This document shows, in pieces, positions 36,690 to 45,628 of a DNA stretch of 64,000 bases. The first letter of the stretch is position 1. The number at the start of each line of letters is the position of its first letter. Source of the stretch: Kibdelosporangium aridum (GTDB lineage: Bacteria > Actinomycetota > Actinomycetes > Mycobacteriales > Pseudonocardiaceae); NCBI RefSeq assembly GCF_900176515.1, contig NZ_FWXV01000023.1, positions 1-64,000 of the forward strand, read 5' to 3'. A program made the position numbers and the translations under genes. Under the pieces are notes generated by a model, which saw only the letters and a list, made by a program, of their open reading frames with translations, was not told where the DNA came from and did no database searches.

Positions 36690-36787
36690 TCACCTGCTGG
36701 TCGGTTCGAGTACGAAGATCGGGATCTGGCGGTCAGTCTTGCGTGAATAGTCGGCGTGGCCCGGGTAGGCGTCTACTGCCCGTGACG
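36690..36787 (-). pseudogene. C-terminal fragment of deazaflavin-dependent nitroreductase
   Basis: The minus strand reads DAYPGHADYSRKTDRQIP and ends IFVLEPTSR. The YP-ADY-TDR-IP-VLEP pattern is the tail of Ddn-like F420-dependent reductases. The rest of the gene is absent. Confidence 0.6.
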
Positions 36788-36792
36788 AGCAC

Positions 36793-37200
36793 TCAGCTGC
36801 CGACCGGCTCCTGTCCTGCGCTCGGGGGCACGCTCGGCATCGGGTGCTCGGTCGGCGCCTCTTCGACCTCTTCCATGAAGAAACGGGATCGCACGATCTC
36901 GTCGCCCCGCACCGTGATCACGATGACCCCGCGCATATCGGCCGCGCCGGGCCGGATGTAGTGGAACTCGCCCCAGAAGTCGTCGCCGACGGTGACCGAG
37001 TCGACGACCTCGACGCGGATGTCCGGGAATGCCTTGAGGATCATGACCCAGTTCTTCCGCACATTCTCCCTGCCGACGAACGCGCGTGCGGGGTGAGCGG
37101 GGTGCGAGGTGTCCACGTCCTCGGCGAAGTTGCTGGCGATCGCGTCGATGTCGTGCGCGTTGATGGCCTCGATCAGCCGCTTGACAGCGGGAATCTCCAT
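36793..37200 (-). CDS. SnoaL-like NTF2-fold protein
   Basis: A 135-residue protein with the NTF2 cone fold. VKRLIEAINAHDIDAIASNF is the first helix pair, AFVGRENVRKNWVMILKAFP the next, and VIVITVRGDEIVRSRFF the final strands. Family members are polyketide cyclases, dehydratases or binding proteins. I chose ATG 37200; an upstream extension in the same frame is unlikely to be translated. No pathway context. Confidence 0.8.
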   Translation of the reverse strand: MEIPAVKRLIEAINAHDIDAIASNFAEDVDTSHPAHPARAFVGRENVRKNWVMILKAFPDIRVEVVDSVTVGDDFWGEFHYIRPGAADMRGVIVITVRGDEIVRSRFFMEEVEEAPTEHPMPSVPPSAGQEPVGS

Positions 37201-37452
37201 GCCGCCGAGGTTAGCGTGCGCCGCGTTCGCGGGTCTGTTGCCCAACCCCATGAGACATCAATCGGCCAAGATCCGTTGCACTATGTGTCGCTGTTTCCGC
37301 GGCGCGTCGAGATCCTCACGCAGAAATCCGGATCAAGTCGATCACAGAAACTGATCACGGGCGATGGTGTCGGCGATCCACACCTTGTCCTCGGCGGGCG
37401 GTGTGAAGTCATTGCGGTCGGGGGATTCGCGGCCTAGGGCCTGCTGGCGACG

Positions 37453-37983
37453 TTATTCCACCGGCATGGTCACGAAGCTGATCATGCGGCGTGTGCGGTC
37501 CTGATTGGGATCGCGGTCCATTCGGGTAGTGACGGCCGCGCGTATCTCGGCCTGTAGTTCCGCCATCTCGGTGTCGGTCAGCCACAGCGCGGCTTGCTGG
37601 TAGGTCACGCCGTCAGCGGTGGGGTCGGCCGGTTCGTGGGCCAGGTACTCATCGAAGTCGGCCAGTAGCCCGCCGATGAACGCGGTGAATGTCCTTCGGT
37701 GGTCGTCGGTGGTCATGGTGGCTCGGTCGGCTGGGTCGATCTCGGCGCGGTGCCAGCACACGCGGTACGTGCGTTCGACCGTGCCTCGTATCCGTTTCTC
37801 GTCAAGCACTTCGAGCACGCCTGCGGCCGCGAGTGCCGCGACGTGCCGGTACATGGTCGCTGGCGGGATGTCGGGCAGCCGCTCGCGCAGCTGCGCGGTT
37901 GTAGCCGGGAGACCGTCCAGGAACGTCCGCAGGACGCGCAGCCGGACGGGGTGTAGCAGCAGGTCAAGGGTCGCCATGGACAT
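37453..37983 (-). CDS. ArsR-like winged-helix regulator
   Basis: A 176-residue regulator. The winged helix is at residues 5-85 (LLLHPVRLRVLRTFLDG, TAQLRERLPDIPPATMYRHV, AAGVLEVL). A C-terminal helical domain (TFTAFIGGLLADFDEYL, AELQAEIRAAVTTRMD) follows. It diverges from an alpha/beta hydrolase gene with a 52-base spacer that contains the palindrome TATCA-N4-TGATA, so it probably represses both genes. ATG 37983 or 37977 are both usable. Confidence 0.82.
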   Translation of the reverse strand: MSMATLDLLLHPVRLRVLRTFLDGLPATTAQLRERLPDIPPATMYRHVAALAAAGVLEVLDEKRIRGTVERTYRVCWHRAEIDPADRATMTTDDHRRTFTAFIGGLLADFDEYLAHEPADPTADGVTYQQAALWLTDTEMAELQAEIRAAVTTRMDRDPNQDRTRRMISFVTMPVE

Positions 37984-38006
37984 ATCATTACCCGCTCTGG
38001 TATTAA

Positions 38007-38020
38007 TATCAAAACTGATA
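38007..38020. promoter_or_regulatory. Putative operator TATCA-N4-TGATA
   Basis: A perfect inverted repeat in the AT-rich spacer between the divergent regulator and hydrolase genes. The related sequence ATATCATT near 37982 may be a second half-site. It is the likely binding site of the regulator at 37453. Confidence 0.6.
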
Positions 38021-38035
38021 ACAATGGAGGTGGGC

Positions 38036-39007
38036 ATGACCAAGCCCGACGCGACCACGGGATCTGGCGTGGCACGGGAGATCCAACTGACCCTGCCGGC
38101 CGACGACGGCCTCGCCCTTGCGGGCACGCTCACCCTGCCCGCAGGCGTCGGCCCGCACCCGGCCGTGTTGTGCGTGCCGGGCTCCGGAAAGATCGACCGT
38201 GACTCCAACGCCGCACGTGTCCGCATGGATCTCGGTCGCCCGCTGGCCACCGCTCTGGCCCGGCTCGGCATCGCCTCACTGCGCTACGACCGCCGGGGCG
38301 TCGGCGCCACCCCGGGCGACTGGCACACCGTTGGGTTCCTGGACAACCGGGCCGACGCCGCGGCCGCCCTGCGTGCCCTGCGCGGCCATCCGGAGATCCA
38401 CTCGCACGCCGTCGGCGTGCTCGGGCACAGCGAAGGCGCGGTGCACGCGATGTGGCTAGGCGCCCATGCCCAGCCCGCCGCCGTGGTCCTCCTCGCCGGT
38501 TACGCCCGCCCTGGTGAACAGGCCGTGCGCTGGCAAGGTGCCCAGCTCGCCGACACGCTGCCGCGCCCGATCCGCCCCCTGCTGCCCATCCTGCGCCGCG
38601 TCGCCACCCGGCAACTGACCCGGCTGGGCGCAACCACCACCGACACCGCCCGCATCGGCGGCATGCGGATCAACGCCCGGTGGTGGCGCGAGCAACTGGC
38701 GTACGACCCCCGCCCGGATCTTGCCCGCATTCCGGTTCCGGTCCTCGCGATCACCGGTGACAAGGACGTCCAAGTCGACCCCAAGGACCTGGACGTGATC
38801 GCGCATCTGGTGCCGGGCGGTGCCGAGACCCACCGGATCCCCGGCCTGACCCACGTGCTGCGCCGTACCGACGGCCCAGCATCCGTTTTCTCCTACCGCC
38901 GACTGCTCCGCGACCCAGTGGACAACGATCTGCTCACCCACGTCGCGCGCTGGCTGTCCGACCGACTAGGTGACGCCACACCAACCAACCGGCGGCAGCC
39001 GCGATGA
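38036..39007 (+). CDS. Alpha/beta hydrolase
   Basis: A 323-residue serine hydrolase of the dienelactone-hydrolase/BAAT-like group. AVLCVPGSGKIDRD is the oxyanion region, VGVLGHSEGAVHAM the nucleophile elbow, LAITGDKDVQVD the acid strand, and the catalytic His is in GLTHVLR. A GGAGG site lies 6 bases before ATG 38036. It is controlled, by inference, by the divergent regulator. Typical substrates are esters of xenobiotics or acyl groups. Confidence 0.87.
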   Translation: MTKPDATTGSGVAREIQLTLPADDGLALAGTLTLPAGVGPHPAVLCVPGSGKIDRDSNAARVRMDLGRPLATALARLGIASLRYDRRGVGATPGDWHTVGFLDNRADAAAALRALRGHPEIHSHAVGVLGHSEGAVHAMWLGAHAQPAAVVLLAGYARPGEQAVRWQGAQLADTLPRPIRPLLPILRRVATRQLTRLGATTTDTARIGGMRINARWWREQLAYDPRPDLARIPVPVLAITGDKDVQVDPKDLDVIAHLVPGGAETHRIPGLTHVLRRTDGPASVFSYRRLLRDPVDNDLLTHVARWLSDRLGDATPTNRRQPR

Positions 39008-39160
39008 GACACCTGGACAGAGTCTGGCCAGACACCGGTCCTACGCAAGTCTCTAAGAAGCCGATGAGTTGGCCCCGGGTGCTCCCCGCGATGTCGCCGT
39101 GGCGTTGTTCGTGCCATCGCGGGTTGCCGATGGTCCCTGGTGGTGGGCGAGTTCCCCTGG

Positions 39161-40288
39161 TCACAGGGCGGCAAGTCGTCGTTGGAGAAAGCGGCGTTCA
39201 GGGTCGGAGTGGGCGAGTTCGAGGGCTTGCCGGTACGCGGTGCGAGCTTCCTCGGTGCGGCCGAGCCGGCGAAGCAGTTCACCGCGGGTCGAGTGGAAGT
39301 ACTGATAATTGGTCAGGTCCAGTCGTTCCACGATCGTCAACGCTGCTTCCGGCAAGCTGGCCTGGGCGAGAGCTACCGCGCGGTTGAGTTCGACGATCGG
39401 TGACCGGGTCAGGCTGGTGAGTTCGTCGTAGAGCGCGACGATCTGGGGCCAGTCGACGGGTTGCTCGGTCTGCAGCGCGGCGATGGCTGCCTGGATGAGG
39501 TACGGACCACGATGTCGGCCGGTGAGCGTCCTGTCGACAATGGAGCGGCCTTCGGCGATCTGTCCGGAATTCCACAGCGTGTGGTCTTGGTCTTCGAGCA
39601 AGACCAAGTGACCGTCCACCACTCGGGCCGAGCGTCGGGCGTCGTGACACAGCATGAGCGCAAGGAGGCCGAACGCCTCGGGTTCGTCGGGCATGAGGCC
39701 GGTGAGCACGCGTGCCAGTCGGATCGCTTCGCTGGCGAGGTCGGCACGGCCCCCGTAGCCCTCGTTGAAGATCAGGTAGATCACCTTGAGCACGGCGGCG
39801 AGGCGTTCGGGCAGCAGGTGGCCGGGTGGGACGCGGAACGGGATGCCGGCAGTTTCGATCTTCATCCGGGCGCGAGTCAGGCGGCGCTTCATGGTTTCGG
39901 TGGACACGAGAAAGCACCGGGCGATCTCGTCGGTTGCGAGGCCGCCCAGGGTTCGCAAGGTAAGCGCTACTTGAGCTTCGATGGCCAGTGCCGGGTGGCA
40001 ACAGGTGAAGATGAGTTTCAGGCGATCATCGGGGATGGTGTCGTCGAGCACGGTGTGCTCCTGCACTTCTGGTGTCGCGATAAGCGGGAGCTTGGCCGCC
40101 AGGGTCTTCTCGCGCCGGAGCTGATCGATCGCCCGGTTGCGGGCGGCGATGGTCAGCCAGGCTCCCGGGTTGAGCGGCGTGCCATCTCGTGGCCACCGCT
40201 CGGCCGCGAGCGCGAAGGCATCCTGGGCGGCGTCCTCGGCCAGATCGAAATCGCCGAGGAAGCCGACCAGCGACGCCTGGAGGTATGG
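39161..40288 (-). pseudogene. ECF sigma factor (long C-terminal type) lacking its N-terminus
   Basis: The frame has region 2 from GDFDLAEDAAQDAFALAAER onward, region 4 (LTLRTLGGLATDEIARCFL, STETMKRRLTRAR) and the long TPR-like C-terminal domain of ECF42-type sigmas (IFNEGYGGRADLASEAIRLA, FHSTRGELLRRLGRTEEA). The first roughly 25 residues are missing: near 40290 the sequence changes to that of the divergent membrane-protein gene, and no ATG/GTG precedes the homology. GTG 40066 is the first start, which would remove region 2. The gene is probably dead. Confidence 0.7.
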
Positions 40289-40332
40289 CTGGTCAGGGCG
40301 GGCGGCGAAGGCTGTGGCGGGAACGCCTCGGC

Positions 40333-41019
40333 GTGACCGCCGACGTCCTGCAAATACTCGGGTGGCTCGGCCTGCCGGGCCTCCTGGTCATCGGCGGGTT
40401 CCTGCTAGGCACGTCCTCTGAGGACGCCAGCCCACCGTCACAACCCACTCCCACGACACCGACTGTGACGATCCCGTCCACTCAGCCACCGAGCCCGAAC
40501 ACTCCCGCACCGCCCGCGCCATCGGTGTCGACGACAACGGCCGAACCGACGACCGAGCGAGCACCGGAGAGTGTGCTGCTGGCAGACCTGCCACGGGTCA
40601 ACGGAAACAACGACATCGATATCGACGTCACGGACGTACAGATCAACGGTCTCAGTTACCCGAACAGCCTGCACTACAACTGCTCGCTGTACTGCGACGG
40701 GACATCGCCGGCGACGTATGGCGTCGTGCTCGGCCGGAAGTACACCCGGTTGCAGGCGACCGTCGGAGTCGTCGACTCCGGACCCAATAACCCAGTGAGG
40801 TTCGAGATCGACCTGGACGGCAAGGTCCACACCTACACTGCCCAACTCGGCAAGCCCGCCGACGTTAACCTCGACGTGACCGGCGCGTTGCAGGCGAAAG
40901 TACGTATCTATGCTCCCGCGCCACTGAAGTCGCCATTGGCAGCGGGCGTGGACGCCGCTGGCGGCAAAAGCTCGGTACTCCCCAACGCGGCATTGGGGCA
41001 TCCCGTGTTACTGCCGTGA
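40333..41019 (+). CDS. Membrane-anchored protein with NPCBM-like domain
   Basis: A protein of about 228 residues. One membrane segment (ILGWLGLPGLLVIGGFLLG) is followed by a Pro/Thr/Ser-rich linker (SPPSQPTPTTPTVTIPS) and a C-terminal beta-sandwich. The sandwich pattern, GVVLGRKYTRLQATVGVVDS then VRFEIDLDGKVHTYT, is like NPCBM carbohydrate-binding modules. It would display the module outside the membrane. The 5' region overlaps the truncated sigma gene, so GTG 40333 is a guess and a native N-terminus may be missing. Confidence 0.6.
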   Translation: MTADVLQILGWLGLPGLLVIGGFLLGTSSEDASPPSQPTPTTPTVTIPSTQPPSPNTPAPPAPSVSTTTAEPTTERAPESVLLADLPRVNGNNDIDIDVTDVQINGLSYPNSLHYNCSLYCDGTSPATYGVVLGRKYTRLQATVGVVDSGPNNPVRFEIDLDGKVHTYTAQLGKPADVNLDVTGALQAKVRIYAPAPLKSPLAAGVDAAGGKSSVLPNAALGHPVLLP

Positions 41020-41173
41020 ATAACGCGCGACGAGGTAGCCCATCTTGATCGCCGGGCGCAAGCCTGACCATGCCCTCGCCTGGGACCGTCGATGCGCGAT
41101 ACGGGACCTGAAGTCCTACGAGCGCTAGGACGCGACTGGGGATGTGGACGTGTTGCAGGCGTTTGGCGAGTGA

Positions 41174-42576
41174 TCAGGTGACGTTTCCGGGCTGTTCCAG
41201 CAGGTCCACTATAGACAGTCCTGTCTCGCCGCCGACGAGTTCGAGAGCAAGCTCGGCACGAGCCGCCAACTCCAGCGGCTGGATACCCGAGTCAAAGAAT
41301 CCATGAGCGATGCGGTCGAGCCCGGCCCCGAGCAGTGGCGCCACAGTGCGCAGCGTCGCGTCGAGGACCACGCTGCTGGTCGATCCCCCGTGGAGAACCA
41401 CATTGCGGGCCCGGTAAAGCCTGCGCATCGCGATCTGGACGGCGTCTCGGACCTCGGCCAGCACCCGTCGAGGATCGGCGATCATGTCTTTCATCCGTTC
41501 AGCCGCCGCAAGGTCACTGTGCTTTGTGCCTCTGCCTGCGAAGTTGAGAACCTCGAGGCCGTGCGTGGCAATCTGGTCAGCCAGCAGTGGCTTGGTTGAT
41601 CCGGGCGGCGAGCTCGAGCGCGTCGTCGATGGCATGGCGGGCGTTGTTGACGTCGTAGAGGTGACCGAGGCGTTGCAACGACAGAATGTCTGCACTGCGG
41701 GCCGGACCGGCCACCGGCAACGGTTCGGGATGGCTGGCTACCCACAGATGCGGCAGTGCGGCCAAACCTCCTCGATCCTTGCGGATGAATAGCGATCGGG
41801 CCGACATGCGCTCGTAGAGTTGCCGTACCTGCACGGCCGCGCCATACGCGTCGCGCGCGGTGATGGCGTATGTGAACCCGCCTCCGCTGCGCACGCCTTC
41901 GGTGTCGAAACCGTTGGCACGCAGCCAGGCAATGACGCCGCCTTTGGACACCCAGCCTTCGGTCTGCTCTGCGATTGGCCGGTCGGGGATCTTGTCGAAG
42001 GCAAGAAGTACGTCGAACGGTCGAGGGGAGCGGCTGGCCAGCGCAGCGGCGCTCTCGACGATCTGAAAGCTGTCAGCCTGAGATTGGCGCAGTTCGGTCA
42101 CCCAATGCGCTGCGAGATAGGGCGCCGTGTAGCCCAGGTCAAGGAGATGAGCGGCCATGGTCCGGGCCAGGCGTTCCGGCTTGACCGCCTTCCCGGCTCG
42201 CAACGCTGCTGCCCAGCGATCCAGATACCCGACCGTCGCATGATCAATCAGGTGCCGCAGTCGACGGTGCCCGGGACTGGGGTCGCTGATCGCACCACCA
42301 TCGAGCAGGCCGATGAGTTCTTTGCGCAACTCTTTCTCGCCGATCCCCAGGTCCGGGCCCGCCAGCTTCTTCAGCTGGTGGCGATGACAGGACTTTGCGC
42401 GACTGCCAACTGCTGGCTTCCCACAGCTCTTCGAGCGCCAATATCGTGCCGATGTCCCACAACCGCCTGGTCCAGGGGATGCCTTCGACCATGCAATATT
42501 CGGTCGCTCGCGCGCACGTGACGGGTGTAGTGAGGGTCGGCAGGATCCACCCGGTAGACCCTAGTCGTGCTAGCAT
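41174..42576 (-). pseudogene. HEPN-like protein gene with two frameshifts
   Basis: Three minus-strand frames appear to form one protein of about 465 residues. From ATG 42576 (ARATEYCMVEGIPWTRRLWD) the frame changes near 42390, continues through KELIGLLDGGAISD and AAHLLDLGYTAPYLAAHWVT, and changes again near 41600 into KPLLADQIATHG, ending at 41174. The last part has RRLYRARNVVLHGG, an Rx4H motif with preceding helix as in HEPN ribonuclease domains (ApeA-like). HEPN proteins often serve in abortive-infection defence. As it stands the gene is inactive. Confidence 0.5.
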
Positions 42577-42820
42577 TGTTGACAGGCTTGGAGGAGGTAC
42601 TCGCCGGTTCAGTCGGCCACTACCTCCTCTTTTTCTGCCCGCTGATGCGCTCCCCTAGCACAGGCAATACCCGCGCCGGAGTCACCGGACCGTGGCGATA
42701 TACCAGCCACCTTGGATGCCGCCATCGACCTTCAACTGCCCGCAACATGGTCACGTCGACTCAAGCCAGACCTGTCGGCCACCACACGCTAGCCAATAAA
42801 GCAGCAGGTCAGATGCTGTC

Positions 42821-44033
42821 GGGCTCGGAAACTCGATCTGGCCTCCGACCTGGGCGTTTCCGGTCGCCGCTAACCCTCTTGCAATGATCGCCAGATGCTG
42901 TTGTCTCTGCTCTACCTGATCGTGCGCCGTTTGCTCGGCGTCCCGGCCGTGCTGTTGCGCCGCGATCTGTCCAAGGACGCGGAACTGCTCGTGCTGCGCC
43001 ACGAGAACGCCGTGCTGCGCCGCCAGGTCGGCCGTGTCCGCTACACCCCGGCCGACCGCCTATGGCTGGCCGCGCTGTCTCGGTTCATCCCGCGCCGACG
43101 CTGGCAGATGATGTTCACCGTCACCCCAGCGACCATCCTGGCCTGGCATCGCCGGTTGATCACCAGAAAATGGGACTACAGCGACCGTCGACGCCCGGGG
43201 CGCCCGCCAACCGCGGCAGCGGTCAAGAAGCTCGTGATCCGCATAGCGACCGAGAACCCAGCCAGGGGGCATAGACGAATCCAGGGCGAGCTGACCCGGC
43301 TCGGACACGCAATCGCCTCGTCCACGGTGTGGGAAATCATACGTGCGGCCGGAATTGATCCTGCATCACGCCGGGCTGGTCCGACATGGAAACAATTCCT
43401 GACCACCCAAGCTCACGGCATCGTGGCGATAGATTTTCTCCATGTGGACACCGTTTTGCTCAAACGGATCTACGCGCTGATCGTCGTCGAGCACGGTACT
43501 CGTCGGGCGCATCTGGCCGGAGTCACCGCCAACCCGACCGGTGCGTGGACTGTACAAGCGGCACGCAACCTGCTGATGGACCTCGGTGAGCGTCTCGACA
43601 CGCTCAAGTTCTTGCTGCGCGACCGGGACTCCCGGTTCACTCGTGCATTCGACGCAGTGTTCGCCGCCGAGGGCATCCGGATCCTCACCAGTCCACCCCA
43701 AGCCCCACGGGCAAACGCGATATGCGAACGAATGATCGGAAGTCTCCGCCGCGAGCTGCTTGACAGAATGCTGACCGTCAACGAGCGACACCTTCGCTGC
43801 GCCCTCGCCACGTACCTGCGGCACTTCAACACCGCACGTCCACACCGGACCCTCAAACAGCTCACACCAGCCCAAGCCGAAACCAACCCCCCGAAACCAA
43901 TCGACCTCGCCAACTACCGCGTCCTACGCAGACCCGTCCTTGACGGGTTGACAAACGAGTACGAGATCGCCGCGTAACCGAACCAGTCCGCAGCGGACCA
44001 CCAGGACAGGGCCAGAATCGAGTATTCGAGCCC
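42821..44033 (+). mobile_element. Complete insertion sequence with terminal inverted repeats
   Basis: About 1.21 kb. The left end GGGCTCGGAAACTCGATCTG (from 42821) and the right end, read on the minus strand from 44033, GGGCTCGAATACTCGATTCT, match in most positions, and both continue with GGCC. The element contains one intact transposase gene and cuts a tyrosine-integrase gene whose 3' end follows directly. I see no clear target-site duplication. Confidence 0.85.
42895..43977 (+). CDS. IS transposase, integrase-core (IS481/IS3-like)
   Basis: A 360-residue intact transposase. N-terminal leader DAELLVLRHENAVLRRQVG; helix-turn-helix; ARGHRRIQGELTRLGH; DDE core with the first Asp in GIVAIDFLHVD, the second in FLLRDRDSRFT and the Glu in RANAICERMIGSLRRELL; C-terminus LTNEYEIAA. 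It should catalyse excision and insertion of the surrounding 1.2-kb element. It is related to, but clearly diverged from, the broken copies at 26299 and 33196. Confidence 0.92.
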   Translation: MLLSLLYLIVRRLLGVPAVLLRRDLSKDAELLVLRHENAVLRRQVGRVRYTPADRLWLAALSRFIPRRRWQMMFTVTPATILAWHRRLITRKWDYSDRRRPGRPPTAAAVKKLVIRIATENPARGHRRIQGELTRLGHAIASSTVWEIIRAAGIDPASRRAGPTWKQFLTTQAHGIVAIDFLHVDTVLLKRIYALIVVEHGTRRAHLAGVTANPTGAWTVQAARNLLMDLGERLDTLKFLLRDRDSRFTRAFDAVFAAEGIRILTSPPQAPRANAICERMIGSLRRELLDRMLTVNERHLRCALATYLRHFNTARPHRTLKQLTPAQAETNPPKPIDLANYRVLRRPVLDGLTNEYEIAA

Positions 44034-44034
44034 A

Positions 44035-44244
44035 CACGGAATTCCGGAAGTCGCCCGCCGCGCCCGGCTCGGGCACAAGATGAAAGGCATCAGCCGCACC
44101 TACGACCACGTCACCCCGGAAATGCGGCAGCAGATCCTCGACGCCCTGGAAAGCGGTGGCAGACAGGACTCGACGGCCTCACCCCCGCTGAGCGGGCACG
44201 GCTGGAGTCGTGGTTCCCACACTTGCGACCTGAACCGGACATAG
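44035..44244 (+). pseudogene. C-terminal fragment of tyrosine integrase
   Basis: About 69 codons, starting HGIPEVARRARLGHKMKG and continuing ISRTYDHVTPEMRQQILDAL. This is the tail of an actinobacterial phage/AICE-type tyrosine recombinase: LGH carries the second box-II residue and the Tyr in RTYDHVT is the likely nucleophile. The catalytic Arg box upstream is lost to the IS at 42821. It ends about 110 bases from the 3' end of tRNA-Val, where such integrases recombine. Confidence 0.8.
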
Positions 44245-44295
44245 CGGACGCAAAGATGATCTACGCATCGTCTACACATGATCTTGGAAATACAG

Positions 44296-44330
44296 AAAAA
44301 CCCTCTCTCGTTGATCGCGAGAAAGGGTTT
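44296..44330 (-). terminator. Terminator of the tRNA cluster
   Basis: Read on the minus strand, AAACCCTTTCTCG and CGAGAGAGGGTTT form a 13-base stem with one mismatch and a 7-base loop, followed by TTTTT. It lies about 23 bases after the tRNA-Val gene. Confidence 0.85.
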
Positions 44331-44352
44331 CTGACCTGGACAAACGTCCTGG

Positions 44353-44424
44353 TGGGCGATACTGGGATTGAACCAGTGACCTCTACCGTGTCAAGGTAGC
44401 GCTCTCCCACTGAGCTAATCGCCC
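44353..44424 (-). tRNA. tRNA-Val (GAC)
   Basis: A 72-nucleotide cloverleaf. The acceptor stem GGGCGAT pairs with ATCGCCC, the anticodon stem CTACC/GGTAG encloses TTGACAC, giving anticodon GAC, and the T-arm is CTGGTTCAATCCCAG. CCA is not encoded. Its 3' end faces the integrase remnant, so it is the probable attachment site of the element on the left. Confidence 0.95.
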
Positions 44425-44425
44425 G

Positions 44426-44497
44426 AGGCGCAGGCGGGAATCGAACCCGCGTACAGGGCTTTGCAGGCCCTTGCCTAAGCCACTCGGCCACTGCGCC
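44426..44497 (-). tRNA. tRNA-Cys (GCA)
   Basis: A 72-nucleotide cloverleaf one base upstream of tRNA-Val. Acceptor GGCGCAG/CTGCGCC; anticodon stem AGGGC/GCCCT around CTGCAAA, anticodon GCA; T-arm CGGGTTCGATTCCCG. Probably co-transcribed with its neighbours. Confidence 0.95.
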
Positions 44498-44544
44498 AGT
44501 TTCCTGTCAAGTGCCCAGGAGTCCGACCCGAGGGGCCGACGCCG

Positions 44545-44617
44545 AGCGGACGACGGGACTCGAACCCGCGACCCTCACCTTGGCAAGGTGATGCGCTACC
44601 AGCTGCGCTACGTCCGC
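44545..44617 (-). tRNA. tRNA-Gly (GCC)
   Basis: A 73-nucleotide cloverleaf. Acceptor GCGGACG/CGTCCGC; anticodon stem TCACC/GGTGA around TTGCCAA, anticodon GCC; T-arm CGGGTTCGAGTCCCG. It is first in the Gly-Cys-Val transcription unit. Confidence 0.95.
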
Positions 44618-44722
44618 CTGCCCCAGCTTTGGCGGGCTTTCCGGCCCGTCTCGGTGGTGCGTGGAGAACTTTATCCGACCCGCGTGAGGGGTTTCAAACG
44701 GGGGTCGGTTTCCACTGTTTGC

Positions 44723-45148
44723 TCAGGTCAGGTCATTGGAGATCAAGTGCGTCAGCGCCTCGTCGACGTTGACCCAGGTGTGCTCGTTGCCGGGCACCAC
44801 CACGTCATAGGTCCGATCGAGGAAGTCCGCCAGTTCCTGCGCTGAGGCTTCGAACACCGCGTGGCCTGATGGCGAGCTGAGCTCGATCACCACCACCTCC
44901 GGGTCGTCGACGGCCGGCCTGATCCGGACGTCGCCGTCGCCTGCCTCCGCGATCAGCCCGTCGGCGAGAAGGTCGCGCGCGAACACCCATTCCACCCAGC
45001 CTGCCCTGCCGGTACGGAACGCCGCGACGACCGCATACGGGTCGCGGGTGTCATAGCGCAGCTCGACCTTCACCGGCACGGCCGGCGTGCGCGGCGCAAG
45101 CAGGTCAAAGACCGCTGTCGAGCGGAGCGTCACGTGATCGTTGCGCAT
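44723..45148 (-). CDS. SsgA/SsgB-family sporulation and cell-division regulator
   Basis: A 141-residue protein with the SsgA-like core: VPVKVELRYDTRDPYAVVAAF, GWVEWVFARDLLADGL and SGHAVFEASAQELADFLDRT. These proteins recruit or position the division ring during sporulation septation in mycelial actinomycetes, and the length matches SsgB. ATG 45148 gives the usual short N-terminus. The position beside a tRNA cluster supports a core-genome location. It is the best single pointer to the organism's lifestyle in this window. Confidence 0.9.
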   Translation of the reverse strand: MRNDHVTLRSTAVFDLLAPRTPAVPVKVELRYDTRDPYAVVAAFRTGRAGWVEWVFARDLLADGLIAEAGDGDVRIRPAVDDPEVVVIELSSPSGHAVFEASAQELADFLDRTYDVVVPGNEHTWVNVDEALTHLISNDLT

Positions 45149-45492
45149 CGTCGCTACCCTTCTACTCCCTTCCCAGCCATGGAACGACTGAGTCCCAGTC
45201 CTGTGACGCCGCAGCACTGCCCGTCGATAGCAATTCGGCCGATCTTCACCCGTTCGGGCCCCCTAGTTCGACACTATGCGATCGAATGACTCCGCCCTGT
45301 AATCAGCTCATGGACCTACGGGTACATACTGCTGGGTTCATCCCGAACTTGGTAGCGCCAATGCGTGAATCTTCTGCGTGACGTTATGGCCCGCTCTTCA
45401 CACCGTGCGAACATCCCCAGGTCAGGCGCGAGAAGGGGGGTGGTTACAAACCCATAGCGGGCTCCTGTAAGCTTTGTCTCTGTTAGGCAAGA
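45149..45492. promoter_or_regulatory. Divergent spacer between SsgA-like gene and tRNA-Val
   Basis: A 344-base non-coding stretch. It should hold the SsgA-family promoter and, near 45440-45490, that of tRNA-Val. The AT-poor sequence gives no clear -10/-35 pairs, apart from a possible TGTAAG/T box near 45467 for the tRNA. Confidence 0.4.
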
Positions 45493-45564
45493 GGGTGATT
45501 AGCTCAGCGGGAGAGCGCTCCGTTCACACCGGAGAGGTCACTGGTTCGATCCCAGTATTGCCCA
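45493..45564 (+). tRNA. tRNA-Val (CAC)
   Basis: A 72-nucleotide cloverleaf. Acceptor GGGTGAT/ATTGCCC with two wobble pairs; anticodon stem CTCCG/CGGAG around TTCACAC, anticodon CAC; T-arm CTGGTTCGATCCCAG. Confidence 0.95.
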
Positions 45565-45576
45565 CACCAGTCGAAA

Positions 45577-45609
45577 GGCTCGGTTCCCAGCGCGGGAACC
45601 GGGCCTTTT
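45577..45609 (+). terminator. Terminator of tRNA-Val(CAC)
   Basis: GGCTCGGTTCCC (45577-45588) pairs with GGGAACCGGGCC (45594-45605) with one wobble, and TTTT follows. It lies 13 bases after the tRNA and just before the LysR gene. Confidence 0.85.
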
Positions 45610-45628
45610 GGTCTTACAGTGTTCCTTT

